Shown piece after piece: positions 5,476 through 14,700 of a stretch of DNA of 18,841 nt. The position numbers and the translations under genes were made by a program. Each line of letters begins with the position of its first letter. Positions within the stretch are counted from its first letter, which is position 1. The notes below the pieces were generated by a model that saw only the letters and a program-made list of their open reading frames with translations, was not told the origin of the DNA and made no database searches. The DNA is from an uncultured Capnocytophaga sp. GTDB taxonomy: Bacteria; Bacteroidota; Bacteroidia; Flavobacteriales; Flavobacteriaceae. The stretch covers positions 1-18,841 of the forward strand of contig CAJPPS010000004.1 of assembly GCA_905372595.1 (NCBI GenBank), read 5' to 3'.

Positions 5476-7839
5476 ATGTGTTTTTCCGCTACTGTTTTTA
5501 GAAAACTTCTTCTTTTTGGCTTGTTTTTCATTTCTTTTATAGCTTTCTCACAAGCTCCTAAGGCAACTCTTACGGGAGTGGTAACGGATAAGGCTAAGGA
5601 ACCCCTATTAGGAGCTTCTGTAGTGCTTAAAGGGACTTCCAAAGGGGTTGTAACCGATGGAAAAGGTCGGTTTTCGCTTTCGGTTCCTGCGGGAAAGTAT
5701 CAGGTAGAGGTGCGTTTTTTGGGGTATAATACCCAACAGAAGCAAGTACAAGTACAGGCAGATGAAAAGCTATCTTTGGTTTTTACACTTGAGGAAGAAG
5801 CCGTAGAGGTCAAAGGAATCACCGTAGAGGCGCATTCTCTTATTAAGCAAGTACAGAAAAGTGCTTATAACGTAGTGGCTATAGAAGCTAAGGACTTAGA
5901 GCATACCAATACTACCGCAGCAGATATCCTAGCGAAAGTCTCAGGAGTGAAAGTTCGTGAAACGGGTGGGGTAGGAGCCGAGCAACAGATTAACCTAAAC
6001 GGTTTCACAGGAAGGCACGTGCGTACCTTCGTAGATGGTGTTCCTCTTAACAGGGCTAATTCTTCCTTTCAGCTGGGGAATATCCCTGCTGAGCTTATTG
6101 ACCGTATTGAAATCTACAAAGGAGTGGTGCCTATTGCTTTTGGTTCGGACGCACTAGGAGGAGCGGTGAATATCATAACCCGTAGGAACCGTGCGGATTT
6201 TGCTAGCCTTTCCTATACTTATGGTTCTTTTAATACTCATAAGAGTACCCTTAATGCAGGCACTCGCCTAACAGATAACATCGCTATAGAACTGAATGCC
6301 TATCAGAACTATTCCGATAATAGTTATAAAGTATATACCCAATTTCTTAATCTGGACTCAGGTATCTTCTCCAGAGATAAGCAATGGTTCAAGCGTTTTC
6401 ACGACCGTTATCACAACGAAGCAATCATAGGAAAGGTAAATATCTTCGGGGAAGCTTGGGCGGATAAGCTTTCTATTGGCTTGAACTATAACCAAGAATA
6501 CAAACAAATACAGAATGCAAACCTAATGCAGATTGTCTTCGGAGGGAAGTACCGAACCTCCTACACTTATAGTTCTTTCCTAGAATATGAAAAGAAGAAC
6601 CTTTTGCAAGGGCTTAACTTCTCTTTGATAGGGCGTTATGACCTTACCACCACCAAGAATGCCGATGAGGAAGCACGGCAATATAGCTGGGATGGAAGTT
6701 ATAGGAACAAGCGTACCAAAGGAGAGATGTACTATATGTTGCAGACTTTTGAAGGCAAATCGGCTTATATAGCCTCACATCTGATGTATATTCCTTCTGA
6801 AAAACACCTTTTCCAACTCAGTAATGTCTATAATCATTACAGAAGGCAAACGACCGATAACGTGGTTACCCTTGCCACCACGGAAGCTGATTATATGCCA
6901 CGAACCAATGAAAAGAATATCACAGGGCTTTCCTATAAATACACCCATAGCGAACGTTGGAATCTTTTAGCCTTTGCCAAGTACTATCATACCAAGGTAA
7001 CGGGTCCCGTACAGATAGGAGGACGTTCCAGTGATCCTATCTATGAGGAACAGTCACGTATAAGTAATCCTTTAGGTTATGGGGTAGCGGGAACTTACCT
7101 GATAGCTAAAGACTTACAAACTAAGCTTTCTTATGAGAAGAGCTATCGCTTACCTACAGATAGAGAGCTCTTTGGAGATGGAGACCTAGAGCAAGGAGAA
7201 GGTCAGCTTAAGCCTGAACATAGCCAGAATCTTAACCTAAACCTTTCTTACCAGCCTTCTTTTGGAGCGCATTCCTTACTGATAGAGGGAGGATTTGCCT
7301 ACCGAAATATCAAGGATTATATCATTCGTAATATTAGTAGTAGGGGAACCGCCATTAGCAAGAATCACGGTGAGGTATTGAACCTAGGAGGAGACCTTTC
7401 CTTGAGGTATTTCTATAAGGAAACCTTTGCCCTAGGAGGGAATGTTACTTATATGGATATTCGTAACAAAGAACGTAAGACTGCCACAGGGGCTAATTCT
7501 ATTATCTATAATGATCGCTTGCCTAATACGCCTTATCTTTTTGCTAGTGCAGATGCTTCTTATACACTCCCTACTGTCTTTACCCAGAGTGATGCGCTCT
7601 CTCTGGAGTATAACCTGAACTTTACCAAGGAGTTCTACCTCACTTGGCAGAGTGAAGGAGCCAAGCTGTCTGTTCCTAATCAGCTCTCACACGATGTAAG
7701 CCTTACTTATAGTGGGAAGAACAAGCGATATACTCTATCCTTGGAGGTAAGAAACTTTACGGATGCTTTGCTCTATGATAACTATAGCCTACAGAAAGCG
7801 GGAAGAGCTTTCTACGGCAAGATCAGTTACCGCTTATAA
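5476..7839 (+). CDS. TonB-dependent outer membrane receptor (XusA-like, siderophore type)
   Basis: This 787-residue outer membrane receptor uses TonB energy to import a bound ligand. In order: a signal peptide (about 1-25, ending AFSQ); a carboxypeptidase-regulatory-like beta-sandwich (about 31-110) of the kind added to many Bacteroidota receptors; a likely TonB box region around VKGITVEA; a plug domain (about 125-240) with VRTFVDGVPLN and RIEIYKGVVPIAFGSDALGGAVNIITRR; and a 22-strand-type barrel ending YGKISYRL. The terminal aromatic-basic-Leu residues fit barrel assembly. Length and architecture fit siderophore, heme or cobalamin receptors rather than SusC. A DUF4374 lipoprotein follows 25 bases later, the pair seen in XusA/XusB xenosiderophore uptake in Bacteroides thetaiotaomicron. 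The ligand is inferred from that pairing, not from residues. Iron regulation is expected, but no box is clear. Confidence 0.88.
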   Translation: MCFSATVFRKLLLFGLFFISFIAFSQAPKATLTGVVTDKAKEPLLGASVVLKGTSKGVVTDGKGRFSLSVPAGKYQVEVRFLGYNTQQKQVQVQADEKLSLVFTLEEEAVEVKGITVEAHSLIKQVQKSAYNVVAIEAKDLEHTNTTAADILAKVSGVKVRETGGVGAEQQINLNGFTGRHVRTFVDGVPLNRANSSFQLGNIPAELIDRIEIYKGVVPIAFGSDALGGAVNIITRRNRADFASLSYTYGSFNTHKSTLNAGTRLTDNIAIELNAYQNYSDNSYKVYTQFLNLDSGIFSRDKQWFKRFHDRYHNEAIIGKVNIFGEAWADKLSIGLNYNQEYKQIQNANLMQIVFGGKYRTSYTYSSFLEYEKKNLLQGLNFSLIGRYDLTTTKNADEEARQYSWDGSYRNKRTKGEMYYMLQTFEGKSAYIASHLMYIPSEKHLFQLSNVYNHYRRQTTDNVVTLATTEADYMPRTNEKNITGLSYKYTHSERWNLLAFAKYYHTKVTGPVQIGGRSSDPIYEEQSRISNPLGYGVAGTYLIAKDLQTKLSYEKSYRLPTDRELFGDGDLEQGEGQLKPEHSQNLNLNLSYQPSFGAHSLLIEGGFAYRNIKDYIIRNISSRGTAISKNHGEVLNLGGDLSLRYFYKETFALGGNVTYMDIRNKERKTATGANSIIYNDRLPNTPYLFASADASYTLPTVFTQSDALSLEYNLNFTKEFYLTWQSEGAKLSVPNQLSHDVSLTYSGKNKRYTLSLEVRNFTDALLYDNYSLQKAGRAFYGKISYRL

Positions 7840-7864
7840 AAGAAGAAACTAAATTTAATTTTTT

Positions 7865-9169
7865 ATGAATATCAGATTCCAATCTACACAGAAGCTGTTT
7901 TTTCTAGCAGCTATGGCAGGACTTACTACAATGGTATCTTGCTCTAAGAATGATGATAATAACCAAGGGGGAAATGGAGGAGGAAATGAAGTACCTTCAC
8001 AAGCCAGAGGAGCTTTCTTTATAGATGCATCAGGAACCAACAAGGAGTTTATCCTTCGGGCTGATAACCTAGAGAGTGGAGAGATTAATCTTTCCTCCAA
8101 TGTAAGAGAGCTAGAGCAAACAGGCTATTTCTGGTCTTTTGACCGAGGAACCGCTGCAGGCTTGGTGTATCAGCAACAAGAACCTGGTAAAGGCTTGGCT
8201 TTCAGGGAAGAAAATGGATCGCTTAAAGAAATCGCTGCTTTCCAGATTGATGACCGATTTACAGCTTATGGCTTCTTCAAGGATTATTTTGTTACCAATG
8301 TATCAGGGCAAACTCTTCAGGAAGATGCTTCTCGCCACGATGGTTCTACCTTTATCTTCCGTAGAGTCTCTGACTATGGAATTGCAAAGAAAGAAACCAT
8401 CAAGACCTTTGATATTACTAAAGACTTAGCCAACAAGAAAGAAATAGCTACCATTACAGGGATTGTGGATATGGGTAATGGAGAGTTTCTCGCTAGTATG
8501 GTCTATTCTGAAAGAAATCCTCCTCGCCCAGGAGCAGGTTCTTCTATAGGAACTATTCACAAATATGACTCCATTTGGGTGGCTGCTTTTGATGAAAATT
8601 TGACCCTTAAGCGTATTTACAAAAGTGATAAATTAGGATACTCCGCAGGACGTTTCCGCTCACAAACCTTCTCTCAAATGGTAAAAGCAGATAATGGCGA
8701 TGTATATGTGTTCTCAGGGCACTTTGAGACTCGTTCTACCAAGCCTGCAGGAGCTTTGCGTATTAACAAAAATGCTACAGACTTCGATAGTAACTATTTC
8801 TTTAATATTGATGAGCTTTCAGGAGGGTATCCTTTCCGTAATGTGTATCATATTACAGGAACAAAATTCTTACTTGAGTTCTATAATGAGAAAAATAATA
8901 ATACCAATACCTCAGCTACTCAATATGCTATTGTAGATGCTGGTGCCAAAACCTTTAATTGGGTAACTGGCCTCCCTGCCAAAGAAAATATTACTTCTTT
9001 GCCATTCATCAAAGCAGGTGCTTATAATGGAAAAATCTACTTGCCTATAGCAGAGCGAGGAGCAGACGCTGCCATTTACACCATAGACCCTGCTACCAAT
9101 GTAGCTACCAAAGGATTAGTCATCAAAGGGGCTACTAATATCCGTGCCGTAGGGCGTATCACAGAATAA
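7865..9169 (+). CDS. DUF4374 surface lipoprotein (XusB-like)
   Basis: This is a 434-residue lipoprotein. The lipobox MVSC puts the lipidated cysteine at residue 26, followed by SKNDDNNQGG and a Gly/Asn-rich linker. Lys plus two acidic residues just after the cysteine fits the lipoprotein export signal described in Capnocytophaga canimorsus, so display on the cell surface is likely. The rest is beta-rich, with repeated short strands and turns consistent with the beta-propeller fold of DUF4374 proteins; ATNVATKGLVIKGATN and RAVGRITE close the chain. In Bacteroides, the DUF4374 protein XusB captures ferric siderophores such as enterobactin at the surface and hands them to its receptor. Position 25 bases after a TonB receptor gene and before a terminator supports the same partnership. 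The family call is from recall of its typical pattern and context; ligand identity is unproven. Confidence 0.8.
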   Translation: MNIRFQSTQKLFFLAAMAGLTTMVSCSKNDDNNQGGNGGGNEVPSQARGAFFIDASGTNKEFILRADNLESGEINLSSNVRELEQTGYFWSFDRGTAAGLVYQQQEPGKGLAFREENGSLKEIAAFQIDDRFTAYGFFKDYFVTNVSGQTLQEDASRHDGSTFIFRRVSDYGIAKKETIKTFDITKDLANKKEIATITGIVDMGNGEFLASMVYSERNPPRPGAGSSIGTIHKYDSIWVAAFDENLTLKRIYKSDKLGYSAGRFRSQTFSQMVKADNGDVYVFSGHFETRSTKPAGALRINKNATDFDSNYFFNIDELSGGYPFRNVYHITGTKFLLEFYNEKNNNTNTSATQYAIVDAGAKTFNWVTGLPAKENITSLPFIKAGAYNGKIYLPIAERGADAAIYTIDPATNVATKGLVIKGATNIRAVGRITE

Positions 9170-9203
9170 GCTATTGATCCATATATTCACGGATTCAGTC
9201 AAG

Positions 9204-9233
9204 GAGGCTTTCCCTAAGGAAAGTCTCTTTTTC
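9204..9233 (+). terminator. Rho-independent terminator of the receptor/DUF4374 operon
   Basis: A ten-pair stem (GAGGCTTTCC, 9204-9213, with 9218-9227, one G-T pair) closes a four-base loop CTAA and is followed by T5. This marks the end of the two-gene operon and leaves the next gene independent. Confidence 0.9.
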
Positions 9234-9247
9234 TATAGTTGGGTAGG

Positions 9248-9279
9248 TTTTGTTTTCTCAGAAAATATATTTACCTTTG
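9248..9279 (+). promoter_or_regulatory. Promoter of the Uma2 gene
   Basis: TTTTG (9248-9252) followed by exactly 19 bases and TACCTTTG (9272-9279) is the full Bacteroidota consensus. It decides the downstream start: the TTG at 9250 that opens the longest frame is the -33 box, so translation starts at the ATG at 9304. Confidence 0.82.
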
Positions 9280-9303
9280 CCTTTGAACAGAAACGAAAAT
9301 ACT

Positions 9304-9888
9304 ATGATTACTAACATCAACCAATTAGACCTTAATGGTACTTATACCTATGCCGATTACCTACTCTGGAAGTTTGAGGAACAGGTAGAGCTCCTTAAGG
9401 GGAAGCTCTTTAAGATGAGCCCAGCCCCCAGAGAGCTTCACCAGAGAATTTCTATGCAACTTTCAGGGGAAATGTACGATTATTTTAAAGGAAAAAAATG
9501 TCGGTTATATTCAGCTCCCTTTGAAGTGCGTTTGCCTAAAGAAAGTACTTCAGATGAGCAAATATATACAGTTGTACAGCCAGACCTGTGTGTGATATGT
9601 GATCCTAGTAAGCTGGATGAGCGGGGATGTAAGGGGGCTCCTGACCTTATAGTAGAAATCCTCTCGCCTAACAATAGCAGGCGAGACCTTAAGGACAAGT
9701 TTGAAATCTACCAAGAGGCAGGGGTACCAGAGTACTGGATTGTGCACCCTACAGATAAAACCCTTTCTATTTATATACTGGAGGGGGGTATTTATAGAGG
9801 ACTAGCCCCTATTGTGGAAGGGGATTGGGTCACCTCTGGGCAGTTTCCGGGGTTGGAGGTAGATACCACTCAAATTTTTAGAGAATAA
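9304..9888 (+). CDS. Uma2 family (DUF820) PD-(D/E)xK nuclease-like protein
   Basis: This is a 194-residue protein of the Uma2/DUF820 family, which has a restriction-endonuclease-type fold. The candidate active site is Asp94 (VVQPDLCVI), Glu118 (APDLIVEILSP) and Lys132 in the stretch SRRDLKDKFEIYQEAGVPEYWIV, the family's signature block. The N-terminal part, YTYADYLLWKFEEQVELLKGKLFKMSP with SPAPRELHQRISMQLSGEM, is also typical. These proteins are very common in cyanobacteria and scattered in Bacteroidota; their biological role is not settled despite the endonuclease label. No signal peptide. The gene is single, with a terminator before it, its own promoter, and lpd behind. All catalytic positions appear intact, so it is probably functional. 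The ATG at 9304 is preferred over the upstream TTG for the promoter reason given above. Confidence 0.9.
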   Translation: MITNINQLDLNGTYTYADYLLWKFEEQVELLKGKLFKMSPAPRELHQRISMQLSGEMYDYFKGKKCRLYSAPFEVRLPKESTSDEQIYTVVQPDLCVICDPSKLDERGCKGAPDLIVEILSPNNSRRDLKDKFEIYQEAGVPEYWIVHPTDKTLSIYILEGGIYRGLAPIVEGDWVTSGQFPGLEVDTTQIFRE

Positions 9889-9912
9889 TGCGTATAATCT
9901 CATATTATTTTG

Positions 9913-9920
9913 TATCTTTG
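9913..9920 (+). promoter_or_regulatory. -7 promoter box of lpd
   Basis: TATCTTTG is an exact -7 match, 36 bases before the lpd ATG at 9956 and just after the Uma2 stop. The -33 half is not clear. Confidence 0.6.
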
Positions 9921-9955
9921 CGGGAGTATTTGATAATAAACTAATAGTTACAATA

Positions 9956-11356
9956 ATGAAGAATTATGATGTCATTGTTATAGGGGCAGGCCCAGGGGGG
10001 TATGTGGCGGCAATCCGTTGCGCTCAGTTAGGTAAGAAAACTGCTATAGTAGAGAAGTACAATACTTTAGGAGGTACTTGCCTGAATGTAGGTTGTATCC
10101 CTTCCAAGGCACTGCTGGATTCCACACATCTGCTAGAGGATGCTCGTAAGCACGCCTCAGTACACGGATTGGAAATTACAGGAAATATAGTGGTAGATTT
10201 CACTAAGATGGTTGAGAGAAAGCAATCGGTGGTGGATCAGAATACCCAAGGGATTAATTTCCTGATGAAGAAGAATAACATAGATGTTTATCACGGAAAA
10301 GCTTCTTTTGTATCTCCTACAGAACTACAGGTTAATGGAGCTACAGGACAAGAGGCTCTTTCGGCAACTCATTATATCATAGCTACAGGGTCTAAGCCTG
10401 CTACACTTCCTTTTATCACCCTTGATAAGGAGCGTGTTATTAGTTCTACTGAAGCTCTCAGCCTTAAGGAAGTGCCTAAGCACCTTATCGTTATAGGAGG
10501 GGGTGTTATAGGTTTGGAATTAGGGCAAGTGTACCTACGCTTAGGAGCAGAGGTTTCTGTAGTGGAATATGCCGATAGTATCCTTCCTACAATGGATGTT
10601 GCTATAGGAAAAGAACTAACCAAAGTACTTAAGAAACAAGGATTCAACTTCTATACCGATAGTAAGGTGAAGGAAGTAACTCGCCAAGGTGACCGTGTCA
10701 TTGTTAAGGCAGATGGAGCCAAAGGAGAGATTGTCCTAGAAGGGGACTATTGCTTGGTAGCTACAGGTCGTCGTCCTTATACAGAAGGCTTAGGGCTTGA
10801 TAAGGCAGGAGTAGCGGTTAATAATCGAGGACAGATAGAGGTGAATGAACACCTACAGACCAATGTGCCTCATATCTATGCCATAGGAGATGTGATACGA
10901 GGGGCAATGCTAGCCCATAAGGCAGAAGAAGAGGGTGTGTATGTAGCTGAATACCTCAATGGAGAGAAACCACATATCAACTATAATCTTATTCCTGGGG
11001 CGGTATATACTTCTCCTGAGGTAGCCGCAGTAGGGAAAACGGAACAGCAGTTACAAGCAGAAGGACGTGCTTATAAAGTAGGACAGTTCCCAATGCGAGC
11101 TCTAGGGCGTGCGCGTGCGAGTACCGAAATAGATGGATTTGTGAAAGTTCTTGCCGATGCTACTACCGATGAGATTCTTGGGGTACATATCCTTGGAGCT
11201 CGTGCTTCAGACCTCATAGCTCAGTCCGTTGTAGCGATGGAATACCGTGCTAGCGCAGAGGATATCGCGCGTATCTGTCACGCACATCCTACTTATAGTG
11301 AAGCGATTAAGGAGGCTTGCCTAGATGCTACCGATAAGCGTCCTATCCATATGTAG
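9956..11356 (+). CDS. lpdA: Dihydrolipoyl (lipoamide) dehydrogenase
   Basis: This 466-residue FAD enzyme reoxidises dihydrolipoamide with NAD+, serving as E3 of the pyruvate, 2-oxoglutarate and branched-chain complexes and of the glycine cleavage system. Visible in order: the N-terminal FAD-binding VIGAGPGGYVAAIRCAQLG; the redox disulfide Cys42/Cys47 in GGTCLNVGCIPSKALL; the NAD-binding GGGVIGLELGQVYLRLG near 181-197; the second FAD motif HIYAIGDVIRGAMLAHKAEEEG; and the C-terminal dimer domain with the His444/Glu449 dyad in HAHPTYSEA. Length is normal. No E1 or E2 genes are adjacent, so it is probably a shared E3 expressed alone from its own -7 box and ended by a hairpin. It might also supply reduced lipoyl groups to Ohr encoded earlier in the window. 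Confidence 0.97.
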   Translation: MKNYDVIVIGAGPGGYVAAIRCAQLGKKTAIVEKYNTLGGTCLNVGCIPSKALLDSTHLLEDARKHASVHGLEITGNIVVDFTKMVERKQSVVDQNTQGINFLMKKNNIDVYHGKASFVSPTELQVNGATGQEALSATHYIIATGSKPATLPFITLDKERVISSTEALSLKEVPKHLIVIGGGVIGLELGQVYLRLGAEVSVVEYADSILPTMDVAIGKELTKVLKKQGFNFYTDSKVKEVTRQGDRVIVKADGAKGEIVLEGDYCLVATGRRPYTEGLGLDKAGVAVNNRGQIEVNEHLQTNVPHIYAIGDVIRGAMLAHKAEEEGVYVAEYLNGEKPHINYNLIPGAVYTSPEVAAVGKTEQQLQAEGRAYKVGQFPMRALGRARASTEIDGFVKVLADATTDEILGVHILGARASDLIAQSVVAMEYRASAEDIARICHAHPTYSEAIKEACLDATDKRPIHM

Positions 11357-11387
11357 AATGTTTGTATTATGTTTAATATTAATCTGT

Positions 11388-11420
11388 AGAGACTGTCCGC
11401 AAGGGCGGTCTTTACTTTTT
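11388..11420 (+). terminator. Rho-independent terminator of lpd
   Basis: AGACTGTCC (11390-11398) pairs with GGGCGGTCT (11403-11411), with two G-T pairs and a GCAA tetraloop, followed by TTACTTTTT. It sits 34 bases after the lpd stop. Confidence 0.85.
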
Positions 11421-11664
11421 GCAAAGGTACGGCATTTGGCTAGGAAAAGCAAGGAAGAAGGGTGTTAAAGATACGATATTTTCTTGTTACAGAGTTTTAA
11501 AAAATATCTATTAAGGCGACCCATAGAGGCAAAATACTAGTACGGACTATGAGCTTATTCGTTTTCTTTTTAGGGCTTTTGGAGGCGATATATAAGGCGT
11601 TTCATTCGTTGAAAAAAGGTGAAATTCTTTAACAAGAAATGTATGATAATTCAATTTAATTTCG

Positions 11665-11672
11665 TAAATTTG
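11665..11672 (+). promoter_or_regulatory. -7 promoter box of the SusC operon
   Basis: TAAATTTG matches TAnnTTTG and lies 31 bases before the susC-like ATG at 11704. No -33 TTTG is found at 19 bases, which could point to dependence on an activator or an alternative sigma factor; that is inference. Confidence 0.55.
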
Positions 11673-11703
11673 CGAGCCTTTTTTTAAAGCATATATAAGA
11701 GAT

Positions 11704-14700
11704 ATGAATACATTAAGAACGAAAATGCTCCTTATGCTACTGCTCCTCTGTGGGGCGTGGCAGACCTCTTTCGCTCAGGAGAAACTTAAGGTTTCCGGGA
11801 CAGTGAAAGATGCCAAATCCATTCCTCTGCCAGGGGTAATGGTACGTGTAAAGGATACCCCTCAAAGCACACAGACCGATGCACAGGGAACCTATTCTAT
11901 TGAACTCACTAAGGGACAGACCCTCGTGTTCTCCCTCAGTGGAATGCAATCACAGGAGGTAACTCCTACCGCTTCTACTTTGCTTGAGATTACCCTCCAA
12001 GAGGGAAAAGCTACAGCAGGGAAAACCGCTAAGGGTACTCCTATGAATACCAATACTCGTGGGCAGACCTCTATTTCAGGAGAGACGAAGCCCTTATGGG
12101 TGCTCAATGGGGTGATTCTCCAAGATGAGATAGACCTCAAGCCAGAAGACCTCGTTTCCGACGATGCCAAAATGCTTATCGCCGCTGCTATTCCAGGGCT
12201 TACTGCTGAAAGTATTGAGAGCTTTAACGTTCTTAAGGACGCTTCTGCCACAGCTGTCTATGGACCTCGTGCCATTGCAGGGGTAGTGGTTATTACCACC
12301 AAAAAGGGAACCGCAGGAAGTAGCTCCATTACTTACACCAACGAATCAACCTTCCGCCTTATCCCTACCTATGGAGAATATAATATTATGAATTCTCAAG
12401 ACCAAATGTCGGTAATCCAAGAGCTGATGCAAGGTGGTCACTATGAATTCCAGACGGTAGTTACCCAGAAGAACAAAGGTGTTGTAGGGAAGATGTACGA
12501 GCTCTTCTATGAGCTAGATAACCAAGGTAACTCAAGGGTACTTAATACCGAAGCAGGACGTAGAGCTTACCTACAAGCGGCAGAGAGAAGGAATACTAAC
12601 TGGTTCAAGGAACTTTTCCAAACCAGTATCCTACAGAACCATACCCTTTCTTTCTCCTCAGGAAGTGAAAAATCCACTTATTATGCTTCCCTTAGTGTGC
12701 TTTCCGACCCAGGATGGCAGAAAGGAAATACCCTTAATCAGTATTCAGGGAACCTCAATGCGAACTATAACCTTTCTTCTAAATTCCGTCTGAATGTCAT
12801 CACAGACCTTTCTTACCGAGACCAAACAGCTCCTATTCAAGATGGCTATAACTACGCTCTTACCCGCTCCCGTGTGCTAGATGCTAAGGAGTATTATACG
12901 ATGAATTATGCACCTTATAACGTCTTCAATGAGCTTAATAATGCCTATATAGATACCGATATAGCTACCTTACGCCTACAGGCACAGCTCTCTTGGAAGA
13001 TTACTCCTAAGATAGAAGCCACTGTAATGGGAGCTATCCGCTACCAGAATAACACCCAGAATACAGAATACAAAGAGAATTCTAACTGGGTACTTTCCTA
13101 CCGCGCAATGCCTAATACCACCGTTCGAGATAATAATACCAATCTCTACAAGGATCCTAATGACCCCTTTGCACTTCCTGTAGTAGTACTCCCTAAGGGC
13201 GGTATTCGTGAGAAGAGAGATCGTACTTCCAGTGCTAATAACTTCCGTGCTACCCTCCGCTATAATGACTCCTTTGTCAATGGGCTCCATAAAGTATCCC
13301 TATTCGGAGGTTTTGAGATGGATAATGCCAAGAATACCAATGACCTCAATAGGAACTATGGAGTACTATATAACTCCGGAAACTATACTTCTTTCTCCTA
13401 CCTGCTCTTTAAGAAGCTTCAGGAAGAGTTCAGGAATTACTACACTATTACCGACACAGAGAACAATAACCAAGCATTTTTTGCCAATGCTTCTTATACT
13501 CTTAAGGGGCGCTATACCGCCAATGGAACCCTTCGTTATGATGCTTCTAACAAGTTTGGACCTTCTCGCTATATCCGCTGGATGCCTACTTGGAATACAG
13601 GGGTGAAGTGGGATGTTACTCAGGAGTCTTTCTTTGGTGCGCTAAAACCGCTTTCCCACTTGAGCTTTAAGGCTTCGTTTGGGGTAACCGCTGTAGCGCC
13701 TTCAGTGAGCAACTCCTTAGCACAGATGTACATCAATAACCCTTGGCGTAACTCCAACCAACGTGAATTAGGGCTTGAAATCCAGAATATTGCCAATCAC
13801 GACCTTACTTACGAGAAGAACCAAGAGCTGAACGTAGGGACTGAGCTAGGACTCTTCAAGGATCGTGTGAATCTTTCTGTAGAATGGTTCAACCGTAAGA
13901 GTTATGACCTTATTGGGGACATCGTTACTCAAGGGACTGGAGGATTCACCACCAAGAAAGGAAATATGGCAGAGATGCGTATCCGTGGGCTAGAGGTAGG
14001 CTTAGAGACTACCAATATTAAGACCGCTGATTTCTCTTGGAAGACTTCCTTCATCTACTCCAGAGCGAAGAATGAGATTACCAAGCTCCTTACTACCCCT
14101 ACCATTCGTGATATGATTGGTTATTCTACCAGCGCTACCTCACAAGGGGGCTTCTCTAGGGCAGGTTATCCGCTCAAATCGCTCTTCTCAGTACCTTTCG
14201 ATGGGCTTAATGACCGAGGATTGCCTACTTTCTTGAATGAAAATAATGCTTCTACTATGAGTGGTATCCGTTTTGATAGTCGTGATGTGGATTTCCTAAA
14301 ATATTCAGGAACTCTCATTCCTACCGATAGAGGAAGCCTTAGCAACACCCTCAATTATAAGGGAATTTCTTTAGGGGTAGTATTCACTTATTCTTATGGG
14401 AATGTGGTGCGCCTGAGAAAGCTCAGCAATATCTATAGTGATTATGCCAATATCCCTCGAGAGCTGAATAACCGTTGGCAATATATAGGAGATGAACACA
14501 AGACCAATATCCCTGTGCTATATACTACCTATATGCAGAATAGCTATGGTTATTCCGAGATTACACAGGCTTATAACACCTATGACTATTCCGATATTCG
14601 TATCGCCAAAGGAGATAATATCCGCTTGAAAGAGATTTCGGTAGGCTATACCTTTGATAAGGATTTCTTACGTGAGAGCCGTATCCGTCAGCTCAGTGTG

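Larger units (their letters stand above)
11357..11703. other. 347-base non-coding region between lpd and the SusC operon
   Basis: It contains the lpd terminator at its left end, a minus-strand promoter-like pair (TTG at 11450-11452, TACCTTTG at 11422-11429, 20 bases apart), and an exact 10-base inverted repeat: TTTCTTGTTA (11480-11489) and TAACAAGAAA (11630-11639). At the right end is the -7 box TAAATTTG (11665-11672). I found no credible reading frame on either strand. The inverted repeat brackets about 140 bases that could hold an operator pair or a small RNA, but nothing recognisable was seen. Confidence 0.5.

Noticed and set aside
9304..9888. Uma2 gene as a transposon or toxin component
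   Set aside because: No terminal repeats, target duplications or partner gene are adjacent. It has its own promoter and behaves as a single gene.
13208..13606. 132-codon alternate frame inside the susC gene
   Set aside because: It is a shadow frame within a well-supported SusC barrel. It shows no independent start signal or family pattern.
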